From the NCBI RefSeq assembly GCF_019703515.2, contig NC_059347.1:18932001-18996000 (forward strand): DNA of 64,000 nucleotides, written 5' to 3'. The notes under the pieces were generated by a model that had not been told where the DNA came from, made no database searches, and saw only the letters and a program-made list of their open reading frames with translations. Positions 10,356-20,602 of this stretch are shown piece after piece (position 1 is the first letter of the stretch; every line of letters starts with the position of its first letter). This DNA comes from Myxocyprinus asiaticus. Its lineage: Eukaryota; Chordata; Actinopteri; Cypriniformes; Catostomidae. The position numbers and the translations under genes were made by a program.

Positions 10356-12266
10356 CAGTTTTTTCAACTGCTTACATTTTCAAAACTTTGCCTCTTTTTT
10401 TTTCAAAACTTTACACACAAATCCAAGAATTGCACACACAAAATGCAAAATGCCTCACATCTCTTGCAAAATGAAGCACTGCATTCAAAATATCACAAAC
10501 ACATCTCAAAAGCAAACATTTATCTTACGTTGCAAACACCTTTGCCATAATATTATATTTTTGGATATATCATATACAAACAGTTATTCAAAACCTAAAG
10601 CTCTTCTTTCATGAGCTCCTATGAACATTTCTGTACAAGATTGAAAGTAATTGGCAGAGAGATGTTGAAAAATTCACGATAAACACGTGATTATTCCAAA
10701 GGAATGGTGTGTGTGTGTGTGTGTGTTTGTTGGTGGGCGAGATGGTTGGGTGTATCTAGGCTCCATCTCTCCTTCGGGCTGGGTCCGGCCACAATACTTC
10801 ATCCACATCACATGCTATGTTCTCTCTTGCCAGACACCGTGGAAAGAACCTCCTTGTATGGCGTATCCAACCTTGGATGGAGGTAGCGTCAATGTCTCCA
10901 CATGCCTCCTCCATTGCCTGGAGAAGTGTCATGTTGACATAGGGACGATGATCATACACTTTCCAGCGCCATGTGGAGAAAAATTCCTCAATAGGGTTTA
11001 GAAATGATGAATAAGGAGGCAGGTAGACAACAGAAAAATGGGGATGAGTAACAGACCAGTTTTGGACCTGATGGGTGCGGTGAAAGCTGACATTATCCCA
11101 GATGATGACAAATCTTGCCTGGTCTTCATTCTGCAGACCTTGAACAAGCATATCATGAACAGCATCCAGAAAACATATGATGTGATCAGTGTTATAGGGG
11201 CCAAGTGTGGCATGATGGTGCAGGACACCATTCTGTGTAATTGCAGCACACATTGTAATGTTTCCGCCACATTGTCCAAGGACATTGACAATGGCCCTTT
11301 GTCCATTGACATTTCTCCCCCTTCTTCTGGTTTTGCTGAGATTGAAGCCCACCTCATCCACATAAATGTATTCATGGACGATGGCATGGGCATCCATCTC
11401 CAAAATTCTCTGTAAAAGACAAAAGAATATGTAGATCAGTATATGCACAAACCAACAGCCTGACTTGGTAGGTGCAAGTCTGATATATTGGAGAAAGTGT
11501 TGTATGCATACATCCACAAAGTCATGTCGAAGGTTTTTGACTCTGTCACAGTTCCTTTCAAATGGGACCCTGTTTCATTCTCAGTTGATTTTTCTGGAGG
11601 ACACGATGTATTGTTGAGGGGCTCACAGCATTTATGTTAGCCAAAATTGTGGCATCATTATAGAATATGATTGTGTATTTGGCAAATTATTATAGCATTA
11701 TTGGCCAAAACCAAATTCACGATAGCTGTCTCTTGCTCTTCAGTGAACATGTGACCTCGCCCACCATGAAACCGTTGCCTTTCCACTCTGTAGAAGATTC
11801 AAGAACAGTGTGAGTGTGTGCCATAAACTGTAACATAATATATGCTATTTTATACAATATAGTAAGAATGTCTTCTTACAGTCAGCTGTACTGTTGTACA
11901 GTATGATAACCCACCAGACTGTGACCAATCATGCAGTGCACTGCAGCAAAGTTGGTGTTAAGTAAAGCAATCAGTGTTTGCACATGTGAGGAGTTAGTGT
12001 GAGGCACTGATGAATTAGTGTGGCATTTTGATTGGTTGTGTTTGAAAAAGGAAATCAAGATACTTCCTGTTAGAGTTTTGTGTGTTACATAGTGAATTGT
12101 GTGTTGTGTTTTGCAAAAAGTGTTTTTTGAAATTGAAAACTGAGTCGAAGGCCGAGAATTAGTGTATGGTTTTGCAGATTTGGTGTGTGGTTCTGGTGTT
12201 TGAGTGTTAGGTTTCAGAAATTGTGTGACAAGTAAGGATTTTGTGTGTAAGCAGTTAAAAAAACTG
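10356..12266 (-). mobile_element. Tc1/IS630-type DNA transposon, complete ends
   Basis: Left end CAGTTTTTTCAACTGCTTAC, right end (reverse complement) CAGTTTTTTTAACTGCTTAC; flanked on both sides by TA (10354-10355 and 12267-12268), the target of the Tc1/mariner/IS630 group. 1911 bp. The transposase reads on the minus strand. It is inserted inside the DIRS-like element, so it is the younger of the two. Confidence 0.9.
10756..11800 (-). pseudogene. IS630/Tc1-family DDE transposase, decayed at the N-terminus
   Basis: The C-terminal two thirds are open on the minus strand. The DDE triad is visible: Asp in YVDEVGFNLSKTRRRGRN, Asp in FVIIWDNVSFHR, Glu in LNPIEEFFSTWRWK, spaced like DD34/35E. The end is WPDPARRRDGA and stop 10758-10756. 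Upstream, the frame has a 102-nt insertion (11511-11410) beginning GTATGC and ending TTTTACAG; removing it joins RHDFVD to RILEMDAH in frame, so it is most likely an intron. The N-terminal DNA-binding part (GGRGHMFTEEQETAIVN, then SPSTIHRVLQKNQLRMKQ) is spread over different frames with stops up to about 11800, so this copy is probably inactive. Confidence 0.8.
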
Positions 12267-12846
12267 TAATACAAAAATCAGGAAAGGCCACCGCCTGTAG
12301 CTTCCTCGGGAAAGTGCCTCCTCCCACCCTTATTGGGACCCGGAAGACACCTTACCTAACTCGCTGGAAGGTCACGACGTGGTCGAGCGCTCACTGCAAG
12401 GCAGGCAGGAGCCTGCCCATGTCCGCCCCTCCGTACCTCATGACATGGTTCAGTGCCTGTGGCGTTTCGTCACTACATTGACACAGTGTCGAGTGAGTGA
12501 CAAACAGGGAATGTCTTGGTTACTGATGTAACCCCTGTTCCCTGATGGAGGGAATGAGATGTTGTGTCCCTTCTGCCATGGTGCTGAACTGACCGCTGAC
12601 ATGGCCGGGACTCTCCCTCGGCTCCTCAGCACAACTCTGAATGAGTGGTTCACGCCATCTCCTTTTATACCCGTATGTCCGGGGCAGAGAATGGCATGCA
12701 AATTCCACTCACCAATTTTCATTGGCCTTTTCTGAATAAAGCAAAGGTGATTGGGACTCTCTAGAGCGAACCTCTAGTGTCACTACATCGACACAACGTC
12801 TCGTTCCCTCCATCAGGGAACAGAGGTTACATCAGTAACCAAGACG

Positions 12847-13677
12847 TTTTCACAGGAAATCCATTGCCCTCTTGAGAGCTGTTCCTGTAGATCAACCAAC
12901 ACACTCACATGGCGAAATCATCAGGATTCGTAAGACTTAAATTTGGCTAATTTGCAAGATATCAAGCGACTTCACTTGTTTCAATTCCTATGACTTTCAC
13001 TACAGCCAATGACATCGCTGGACATCCTTTCCATCTAAAACGCGACAATTATTTGCTTCTGTCACACACAACAGCTTCCTACCATGTTTACACACTCTAC
13101 TGATTGGTTAAATTTAGATAAGTGGTTTGGGTAAGGGCATAATATTAATAAGTATGTCCTTAATGCCTCGTGTGCGGAACTCGTGCTTACTTCCGCAGTA
13201 GACATCCGGGAATTTGCACGTGATGAAGTCATATGAGTTTATGCAAACAACATCGTGCGAGACCATACGAAATAGCCAACTCGTAAAGTATGTATGAAAT
13301 TTCATGAGATCGGATTGAGATCAACTGGTAGAAACCTCAAGTGCTGTATATCTATTGTAACAGAATATCTATTGTTTTACCATTAAAAACCTAACAAACT
13401 TATTTTTGCTAAATGTTTTGCTTGAAAGGTGTGCAATTCTTAATAAATGCCATTCTGTTTGATATTCATTCACACATGTTAACTGTGATTCAAGAGGCCA
13501 AATACTTTTTTGGGCCTCTATCCTTCGAATCACTCCACAGTCACTTTCTTCTCACATAATAAAGTCGTTTCAACTCAAATTAATATTTCATGTCTGTTCA
13601 TTTTGATATTTGTTAAACAAAATAATGACCGTCTGACTGTATATTATCTCTTATGTCTTTTGCATTTGCCTGACTAG
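12847..13677. other. intron, nothing firm recognised
   Basis: No exon or clear transposon end was found. A short part (13500-13610, CTTTCTTCTCACATAATAAAG and following) resembles 57165-57235, so a decayed shared repeat is likely. Confidence 0.4.
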
Positions 13678-13791
13678 GTGATCAGGAAGGGCTGGTTGAC
13701 CATCAATAACATTGGAATCATGAAAGGAGGAGCAAAGGAATATTGGTTTGTCCTGACCGCTGAGAATCTGTCCTGGTACAAAGATGACGAG
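13678..13791 (+). CDS. dnm1: dynamin PH-domain exon 1
   Basis: Encodes [20 protein letters not shown] then [18 protein letters not shown] (38 codons, phase 0 both sides). This is the first half of the dynamin PH domain, which binds PtdIns(4,5)P2 at the membrane; the variable-loop motif IGIMKGG is intact. Donor GTGAGT. The following intron is 15.8 kb. Confidence 0.97.
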
Positions 13792-14647
13792 GTGAGTCAC
13801 CCTCCGTTCCTCTGAAGTTGGTTGCTTTTCATAGAGCCAGTGCTTTATATCCAGAACAACACACAATAGACACACTGCACAGTGGAACAGTGGCCCTAAA
13901 GCAGCCTTGTTTTCTTGTCCCTGGTCTCTGTAGGTGGTTAGCATTACTTACACTATCAGTAAGACTATATTTACTCTATTTTACAATGAAACCATCTTTT
14001 CACCAGTGATCTATGGTTTAAATGCACTGCTCAACTGGTTCCAAGAAAAGATGCATTATGTCTGAAAGCAACAGATGAGGTCATACAGTATACACGGTAT
14101 AAATTAGTGTTTCAGATCGTGTATTAGCTCTGTTTCTTATTTCAGTAATGGCCAGGCATTTTGCCGTCTTAATGGTCTGATCAAGCACAGGTGTTGCGGT
14201 ACTGCCGTGACCCCCACCCCACTCCCGCTGTCAGTCCAGACTGGAGGTATGAGTAGAAGCAGACCAGGGGCTGGTGGGAGGGCTGCTCTGGGGGTTGGCG
14301 AGGTGGCATATGGTTTTCATTTACATACATACCAGATTTTGGTCCAACACTTCCCAAAAGCCCTCACTTGAAGTTAGTTTAGATATGCAGAGAAAGTCCT
14401 TTGAAAACAAAAGGGTTTCTAGTCCAAAAATACTTATTGTTTTAAATAAAATCCCTCTTTTGCATTTAATTATTTTTTATTTAATCTCCTCATTTTTAAA
14501 AACCACAGTTATGTTCCACTTGTGCCAAAACAAGTCCCTTATGGTCCAAGTGAATGAAATAAGAATCCAAACCATGACAATCACACACACAGAAATAACT
14601 TCTTTTATTTTCCAACCAAATCAGCATCATAACTATTCATTTCAGTT

Positions 14648-14682
<35 letters not shown>

Positions 14683-16113
14683 AAATGGGGACATACCATA
14701 GACTTCTTTTGTTTATATAATGATAATTATGATTACTACAGACTATACCTAACCCAAACCCCTTTAAACTCTAAACCAAACCTTTAAAATAAAACTTTTT
14801 GTAACTTTAGGGGTAAACAATTACCCATTTTTTGTCAGTTTTAGATTTAGCTTCTGATTTAGATTTAGCTAAAAATAATAGAATAATTAATTAAGTTAAA
14901 AATAAAAGAAAATCATTTTATATATTGTATTTATAAAGGTTTTTTATATATATATAAATTAGGGCGTCCCATCCCATCCCGTTTTCAGATTTATATTTTG
15001 CTTCTTGGGACAAATTTGTCCACAAATCATAGCTATACTTAAACACACAGACATTACTAAACACATGAAGGCATGCAGTTTTCCATGAAAAGACATACAG
15101 AAACATGAATGCTTTGGTGAGACTTCAGTGTTGATGAACAGAACCGGATGATGTGTGTGCACCTCCCACACAGCCTAACCAATGTGCAGACTACTGTACA
15201 ATCTCTACGCCCTGAACAGGTAGTCTGAACACTGGGAAAGCGGGGCAGGCATGACGCATCACAGGGAGATGAGATGAGTCCAACAGCACTGAGGAATGAA
15301 CATGTACAAAATGTTTAGGATCACACATATAGTACATGCACATAATACAAAGATGTTAATGAACATATAATTTATTTATTGAAAATAAAATTCTTCACAC
15401 ATAATCAAAGTGAAAATGTCACTTATTTCAGTGTTTGGTGGTGTCACAATTAGCATAGACAGAATGAGTAAAGAAAGCCAATGATTATTATTGACAATTG
15501 AGGTTGAAGTTTTCACATAAGCTACTTTTGCAGGTAAACAAATGCAGTATTACAGCATTTAAAGTGCTGCGTAAAAATCACACCTTCATCCAAACATTCA
15601 TTGTGTTTGGTCAATTATAGTAATTGAAGTTTTTTTTTTCCAGAGATGTTTGCCAAGATACATGCTAGCTCTTCCACAATGTATATACTGTATTTTGCCC
15701 CTTGTATATAAATGCAATTCTTTAATTTCATGTGTCCAATAACAGTTCCTTCGGTGAAATAAAATGAACCCTCTAAAATTTTAAACTTAAACTTACTGTA
15801 AATTGCTGCCTTAATTTTTTAAGTAAAATGAAAGTTGTGCCAATGTGACAAACTGCAGTGATATGCTCATTTTTGACCACTTTGAATTTTATTGCTAATA
15901 AACTAATAAAATCAAGTAAAAAGGACAAAAATTGCTGTGACAAGTTACAGCAAATGGATAAAAACAATAATGTTATTATAACGTAAGGATGAAATTTTGT
16001 TTGCAGTGTAGAATTTTCTGTCTTTAGTCTATCCAGCCCATTGTCCCTCCTTGCCTTTTAACTTTCATATCCATCTCTCCCATATGCAAACAATAAATAC
16101 TTCAAAGGGACAA

Positions 16114-16145
<32 letters not shown>

Positions 16146-16826
16146 GAAATACCTCAAAGTTCTCGCATCCATGCCAATCAGAATTGGCATTAGCGTCAGA
16201 CCATCAGATTATTCTCCGAAAACCTCAATCCATCCGTTTATCTGTCACTCTTTTTCTCTGTCTCTGTTGGGCTGGATGTCCAAGTGTGTAAGATGCCAAA
16301 GAGTGGTGGGTGAGTGGGGGAGGAGGAGAGGAGGACCCTTTTAAACCTCTTAGTGTTTAATGATGGTAGAAGGCAAAGAATGTGGGTGGCAAGAAGTTTT
16401 GGATTTCCTGGCCCTTTCACCCCCGTCGACTCATAAATCCCTCTAAAAATTATCAGCAAAGAAAAAAGAGACAAGATTATAAGTGAAGCAGCATTTTGGA
16501 TTGCATCACAAGCCTGGTTTGTAACGCACGAGATCCAGCACAAATCATTCAATTTTCGTACTTCATTCAAAAGTGGACTTTTTTTCAGAATCGACGTGGC
16601 AGACTTTAGACTTTCCCCTGAAAGAGTTGAAAAAAGGGTGCGGGAGCGAAAGAGGTGGAGCTTTTCCCCCTTTTTTCCTCTGCCTTTGGTTTATGTTACT
16701 TTTCTTGTTAAACAGGAAGTCAAAGGTCAGAGGTTAAAAAAAAGTAAGGCAGAGAAAGCTGGTACTAATGAAGACCTGTCAGACTCACTCTTTGTGATGT
16801 ATTTCTGGTATCTGTGTGTTAATATA
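13792..16826. other. intron, simple repeats only
   Basis: Contains a (TTTC)n microsatellite at 14646-14682 and a poly-A run at 16110-16136. No exon similarity and no firm transposon ends were seen. Confidence 0.5.
14646..14682. repeat. (TTTC)n microsatellite
   Basis: About nine TTTC units in a row. Confidence 0.95.
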
Positions 16827-17059
16827 CACTGATCACCCACAACATTAAAACCGCCTGCCTAATATTGTGCCTTGTTGATGAGAGAGGTCAACAGAGAATG
16901 TCCAGACTGGTTCAAACTGACAAAGTCTACGGTAACTCAGATAACCGCTCTGTACAATTGTGGTGAGAAGATTAGCGCTTAGTTTGCGTTGTTTTTGCAG
17001 CATGCGGGAGTACCTACACAATATAAGGCAGGTGGTTTTAATGTTGTGGCTGATCAGTG
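16827..17059. mobile_element. Tc1/mariner-type MITE
   Basis: Starts CACTGATCACCCACAACATT and ends with its near-perfect reverse complement (AATGTTGTGGCTGATCAGTG). TA on both sides (16825-16826, 17060-17061). 233 bp, no coding capacity. The inverted repeat extends about 35 bp, to AAAACC(A/G)CCTGCC. Confidence 0.88.
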
Positions 17060-17061
17060 TA

Positions 17062-17959
17062 TGTATGTGTGTGGGTGGTGGTTCTTAGTTTCTTGGCATG
17101 GAAATGGAATTGTAATATCTCCAGATGTGCAGTCCTGTGGTCTGTACCTCTCTTCATGCTTCTATTTCTTCTGAAGCACACTTCCTCTCTGTATACTGGA
17201 TAAAAGACCCTTTATACTGGCTTACAGCCCCCCTAACGATTACACACACATATGCGTGCTTTTAAACATATATGCAGACAAGAGTTAAGGTGCTTTAGTG
17301 AAGCTGACAGGAAGTCTTGCTTAGTTCACATCAGGACTAAAGTTCAGTCCCACCACAGAGCATTCTTCTGCAATGCAGGAGGGTTCTTATTAAAGGCACT
17401 GGCACAAAGATGACCTATAACCAAGAGACATAAATCATCTTTACACCGTTTGATCTGTCCCTGGGGTCGGGGACTCCCCTTACATTGGTTTGTCTGGACA
17501 TTCATCTCTTATACTGACAGTTTAGATGGAGAATTTATTCCATCACCAGACACAGTGTTGTGTTACTGGAGAAAGAACTATTGTGATGGCTCTCTTCTTT
17601 GTCAGCAGTTCTAAAAATGAATATGAATTTGTGAAGATTTTAGAGGAATGTTCTGGGTTCAAAACAATTTAAGCTCTATAAATAGCCATGTGTGGCATGC
17701 TGTTGATTACCACAGAAAACAATATGGATTTGTCCATCACTCCAAGTATAAATTGTGGTTTTAGTTATGCTGTTACGATTGAAGTCTGTGGGGCAAGGCA
17801 TAGACCTTTTTCACACTTCAGTGTTTCTCATTTCCAGTGGTGGCCCTCGCAGGGTAAACTTACGTCCAGTATCAACAACGGCCATTGAAATGTGAGCAAG
17901 ATCTGCTCTATAGATAGTATCTATACAAATTAAATGGCTGGTAAATGTTTTAACTGAGG
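17062..17959. other. intron, nothing recognised
   Basis: No exon, transposon end or notable simple repeat seen. Confidence 0.45.
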
Positions 17960-18048
17960 CCATAATCTGGAAATCGAGCGAGCTCACAGAGTTCCGGCTC
18001 GGAGATCCGCGGATGGATGCAGGCCCCGATCAATTCTGGCCAAATTTC

Positions 18049-18480
18049 TGAGTTTGTTTTGTGGAATAACACTCCTTCGGGAAAGTTTGTGGATGAATCT
18101 GCACATTCTTTGTGCTTATGCCTCCTATTGGCTGGAGTTTGTTTTGTGGGATATTTCTTGCAGGACATTGGTGTGATTAGGTCATTTGTTGCACTCATGT
18201 AACAGCCGAATAAACCGGCTCACTGAACATTCTTTTGACTGCTCGAGGAAACTGAACAGCTTTTTTTGTTGTTGTTTTTTTTTTGTGCTAGTTCTGCTAG
18301 CAGCTGGAGCTTATTTTATGGAGGAACACACCTTCGGGACAGTTATGTGGATGAATCTATACGCTCTTTGTGCTTATGCCTCCTATTGTCTGGAGTTTGT
18401 TTTATAGATTATTTTCTGTTGTGTAATTCTGTCTCACTAATTTGTATAGAAGCACCAGACTTGAGCAATCTGATGGCAAA
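18049..18480 (+). repeat. two tandem L1 5'UTR monomers
   Basis: Units about 257 bp apart share 'CCTTCGGGA.AGTT.TGTGGA', 'CTTTGTGCTTATGCCTCC' and 'CTGGAGTTTGTTTT' (18074 and 18331). Tandem monomers in the 5' UTR are typical of L1 elements, where they act as promoter units. Unit 1 spans roughly 18049-18290, unit 2 18300-18480. Confidence 0.7.
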
Positions 18481-18670
18481 GTTGTTGCGGGGGACTATTT
18501 GAGTTTAGAGGGATGGACACCAGTTGGCGCTGTCGTGCGCGGGGTTAATGCACACGTTTTTCTTTTTTCTGTTTGTTTGGTTCGGGGTGAAGTTCGAGGT
18601 TTGATTGTTGCACTAATGTTGGAATGTGGTCGTTATAATTTTATTTTTGACACAATCTATTTTTTCTAAT

Positions 18671-19361
18671 ATGTCTAAATTTAAAATGTTAGAGTGGATT
18701 GTCTCTCTCCACGTGGAATATGAATGGGTTGCGGCACCCCATAAAAAGAAGGAAGGTTATTTCTTTTCTTAAATGTAAGACATATGATATAGTGTTTCTT
18801 CAAGAAACACATTTTTCCCTGCAGGAAGCTGAAAAATTTGGGAAGATATGAGATGGACATGTTTTCTTTTGTGCTGGCTCAAGTAAGAGCAGGGGAGTCA
18901 TTACACTGATTAGTAAGAATCTACAGTTCAAATGTCTCAAACCGATTAAAGAGAAATAGCAGAAATTCAGGGGCAAAGGTTGATTTTGGCAAATATTTAC
19001 GCACCTAACGCTGATGATCAGGGCTTTTTTATAGATCTTGAAGGGATGTTGCAATCCGCTGGCACCCCTCATGATATAATATTGGGAGGAGACTTTAATC
19101 TTTTGATGGACTCAGTCCTTGATCATAGTGAAGCAAAAGTGTGTAAGCCCCCTAGAGCAACAGTGACGCTTCACAGAATGTGTAAAAATCTTGGTCTTAC
19201 AGATATTTGGAGACTTTTGAACCCATCTGATAGGGACTATACTTTTTTCGTCATCCCATAAGATTGATTCTAGAATATATATATTTTTTTATATCTAAGT
19301 CCCTCATTTCGTCTGTTGTTGATTGCTCAATTGGAAACATCTTAGTTTCAGATCACCCCTG
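18671..19361 (+). pseudogene. L1 ORF2, endonuclease part (broken)
   Basis: From ATG at 18671 the frame reads MSKFKMLEWIVSLSTWNMNG and then FLKCKTYDIVFLQETHF, the start of an AP-type endonuclease. After frame breaks near 18850-18970, ILANIYAPNADDQGFFIDLE and IILGGDFNLLMD follow; GGDFN is the conserved endonuclease motif. DYTFF and SIGNILVSDH close to 19361 are the last L1 signals before the LTR. Several stops and shifts make it non-functional. Confidence 0.8.
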
Positions 19362-19875
19362 GTGAGTTTCATGTTTTTCATGTCTTTTATTTTGAAAATC
19401 TAGTTCCTGTTCAAGTCATGTGGTGTCATGTCATGTGATTTCCTGTTCCCTCATGTGATCTTGTCATGTGTTTCCCCTGTTCATGTGTCTTGTTTTCATT
19501 GGTTTATTGTCTAGTTATCTTGTTATCAGTTCTGTCTTTTCATTGGTTAACTTGTTTGTCTTGTTACCCTTGTCCATGTATTTAAACCTCTTGTTTGCCA
19601 TTATCCATTGTCAGGTATTGTGTGTTAATGTATCGCTGTTGGTCCCATGAACAATTCAAGTCATCAAGTCAAGTCATGTTTACGTTTATGTTTTGTTTCA
19701 TAGTCTAACCAAGTCATGTCAAGTTTAGTTAAGTCAATTTCATGTTTATGTTTTGTTCACGTTTAGAATTAGGGTTTCTGGATATCACAAATTTATAATA
19801 AACTGCACTTGGGTTCTACACTTCATCGTCGTGTTTGACTGCATTGTCATTGCCAGCATCAGCCAACATTACAGA
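19362..19875 (+). mobile_element. 5' LTR of a gypsy-like retroelement
   Basis: Starts TGGTGAGTTTCATG right after the L1 endonuclease sequence. It holds a promoter-like TATTTAAACC (about 19578) and an AATAAA (19797-19802), then ends near CATTACA at 19875, followed by the leader and gag. Repeats of TCATGT and CAAGTCATGT are abundant. No matching 3' LTR was found in the window, so boundaries are estimates. Confidence 0.6.
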
Positions 19876-19893
19876 ATACCTGACCGACACAAG

Positions 19894-20409
19894 ATGAACC
19901 CAGCAGTTCAGCTCCTCCGTCAATGCAAGGGGAGTCATCCCCTGGAGGATTATGTGGAGGAATTCTGTGCTCTGGCCTGCAGGGTGGATTTTAATGGGGT
20001 GGCCCACAAGGACTGTTTCCAATTTGGACTGAATGGGCCCATCTCTTCTCTGATGCCTGGCGGTCAGAGTACCCACAGCCTGGCTCAGTATATCGACCTT
20101 GCCCTGCAGATTATTGGTTCTACGTTCACTGTGGGGGAGGCGGATGCCAAGCCAGAGTTCCACGTCATGGCCGTCGAGCCAGAGTTCCACGTCATGGCCG
20201 CCGAGCCAGAGTTCCACGTCATGGCCGCCGAGCCAGAGTTCCACGTCATGGCCGCCGAGCCAGAGTTCTGCGTCATGGTCTCTGAGCTAGCGCCATCTTT
20301 TGCCCCGGATCCTGAGTCTGCTCCATGCCATGTCACAGCCACACCTCAGCCTGCTCCATGTCACAGCCACGCCGGAGCCTGCTCCATGCCATGTCACAGC
20401 CAAGCCTGA
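19894..20409 (+). pseudogene. LTR-retroelement gag with coding minisatellites, truncated
   Basis: ATG at 19894 starts MNPAVQLLRQCKGSHPLEDY, with the capsid-type segment VEEFCALACRVDFNGVAHKD and SLAQYIDLALQ. From 20152 the frame enters five 27-bp repeats (PEFHVMAAE) and from 20311 a 33-bp repeat (PEPAPCHVTAT). A 5-bp loss in one 33-bp unit near 20350 shifts the frame, so this frame ends at 20409 while the repeat goes on in another. No protease or polymerase follows; the array runs straight into DIRS sequence at about 20603. Confidence 0.7.
20152..20286 (+). repeat. 27-bp coding minisatellite (PEFHVMAAE), 5 units
   Basis: Five consecutive 27-bp units starting CCAGAGTTCCACGTCATGG; the unit length keeps the frame. 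The final unit is the most diverged (PEFCVMVSE). Confidence 0.93.
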
Positions 20410-20602
20410 GCCTGCTCCATGCCATGTCACAGCAACGCCTCAGCCTGCTCCATGTCATGTCACAGCCATGCCTCAGCCTGCTCCATGCCATGTCACAGCC
20501 ATGCCTGAGCCTGCTCCATGCCATGTCACAGCCATGCCTGAGCCTGCTCCATGCCATGTCACAGCCACGCCTGAGCCTGCTCCATGCCATGTCACAGCCA
20601 CA
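20311..20602 (+). repeat. 33-bp coding minisatellite (PEPAPCHVTAT), about 9 units
   Basis: Units of CCTGAGCCTGCTCCATGCCA followed by TGTCACAGCCACG, mostly 33 bp long. Shorter units near 20350 change the frame. Because of the repeat, both strands show long frames with repetitive peptides; only the + strand one relates to gag. Confidence 0.92.

Larger units (their letters stand above)
8797..12846 (+). mobile_element. internally deleted DIRS-like retrotransposon
   Basis: The left end (GTTCCCTGTCTGTCACTCAC, then ACGTTGCGTCGATGTAGTGA) is the inverse of sequence at the right end (12453-12846), giving inverted termini as in DIRS elements. A gag-like frame follows at 9298. After about 9950 the sequence resembles the 3' non-coding part of the copy at 21300-22080, so reverse transcriptase and recombinase are missing. 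A Tc1/IS630-type transposon (10356-12266) is inserted. The right end carries a foldback of about 340 bp (12508-12846) also seen in the other copy. It lies within the intron between exons 8536 and 13678. Confidence 0.7.

Noticed and set aside
11038..11415. Plus-strand frame across the transposase
   Set aside because: Antisense of the DDE transposase.
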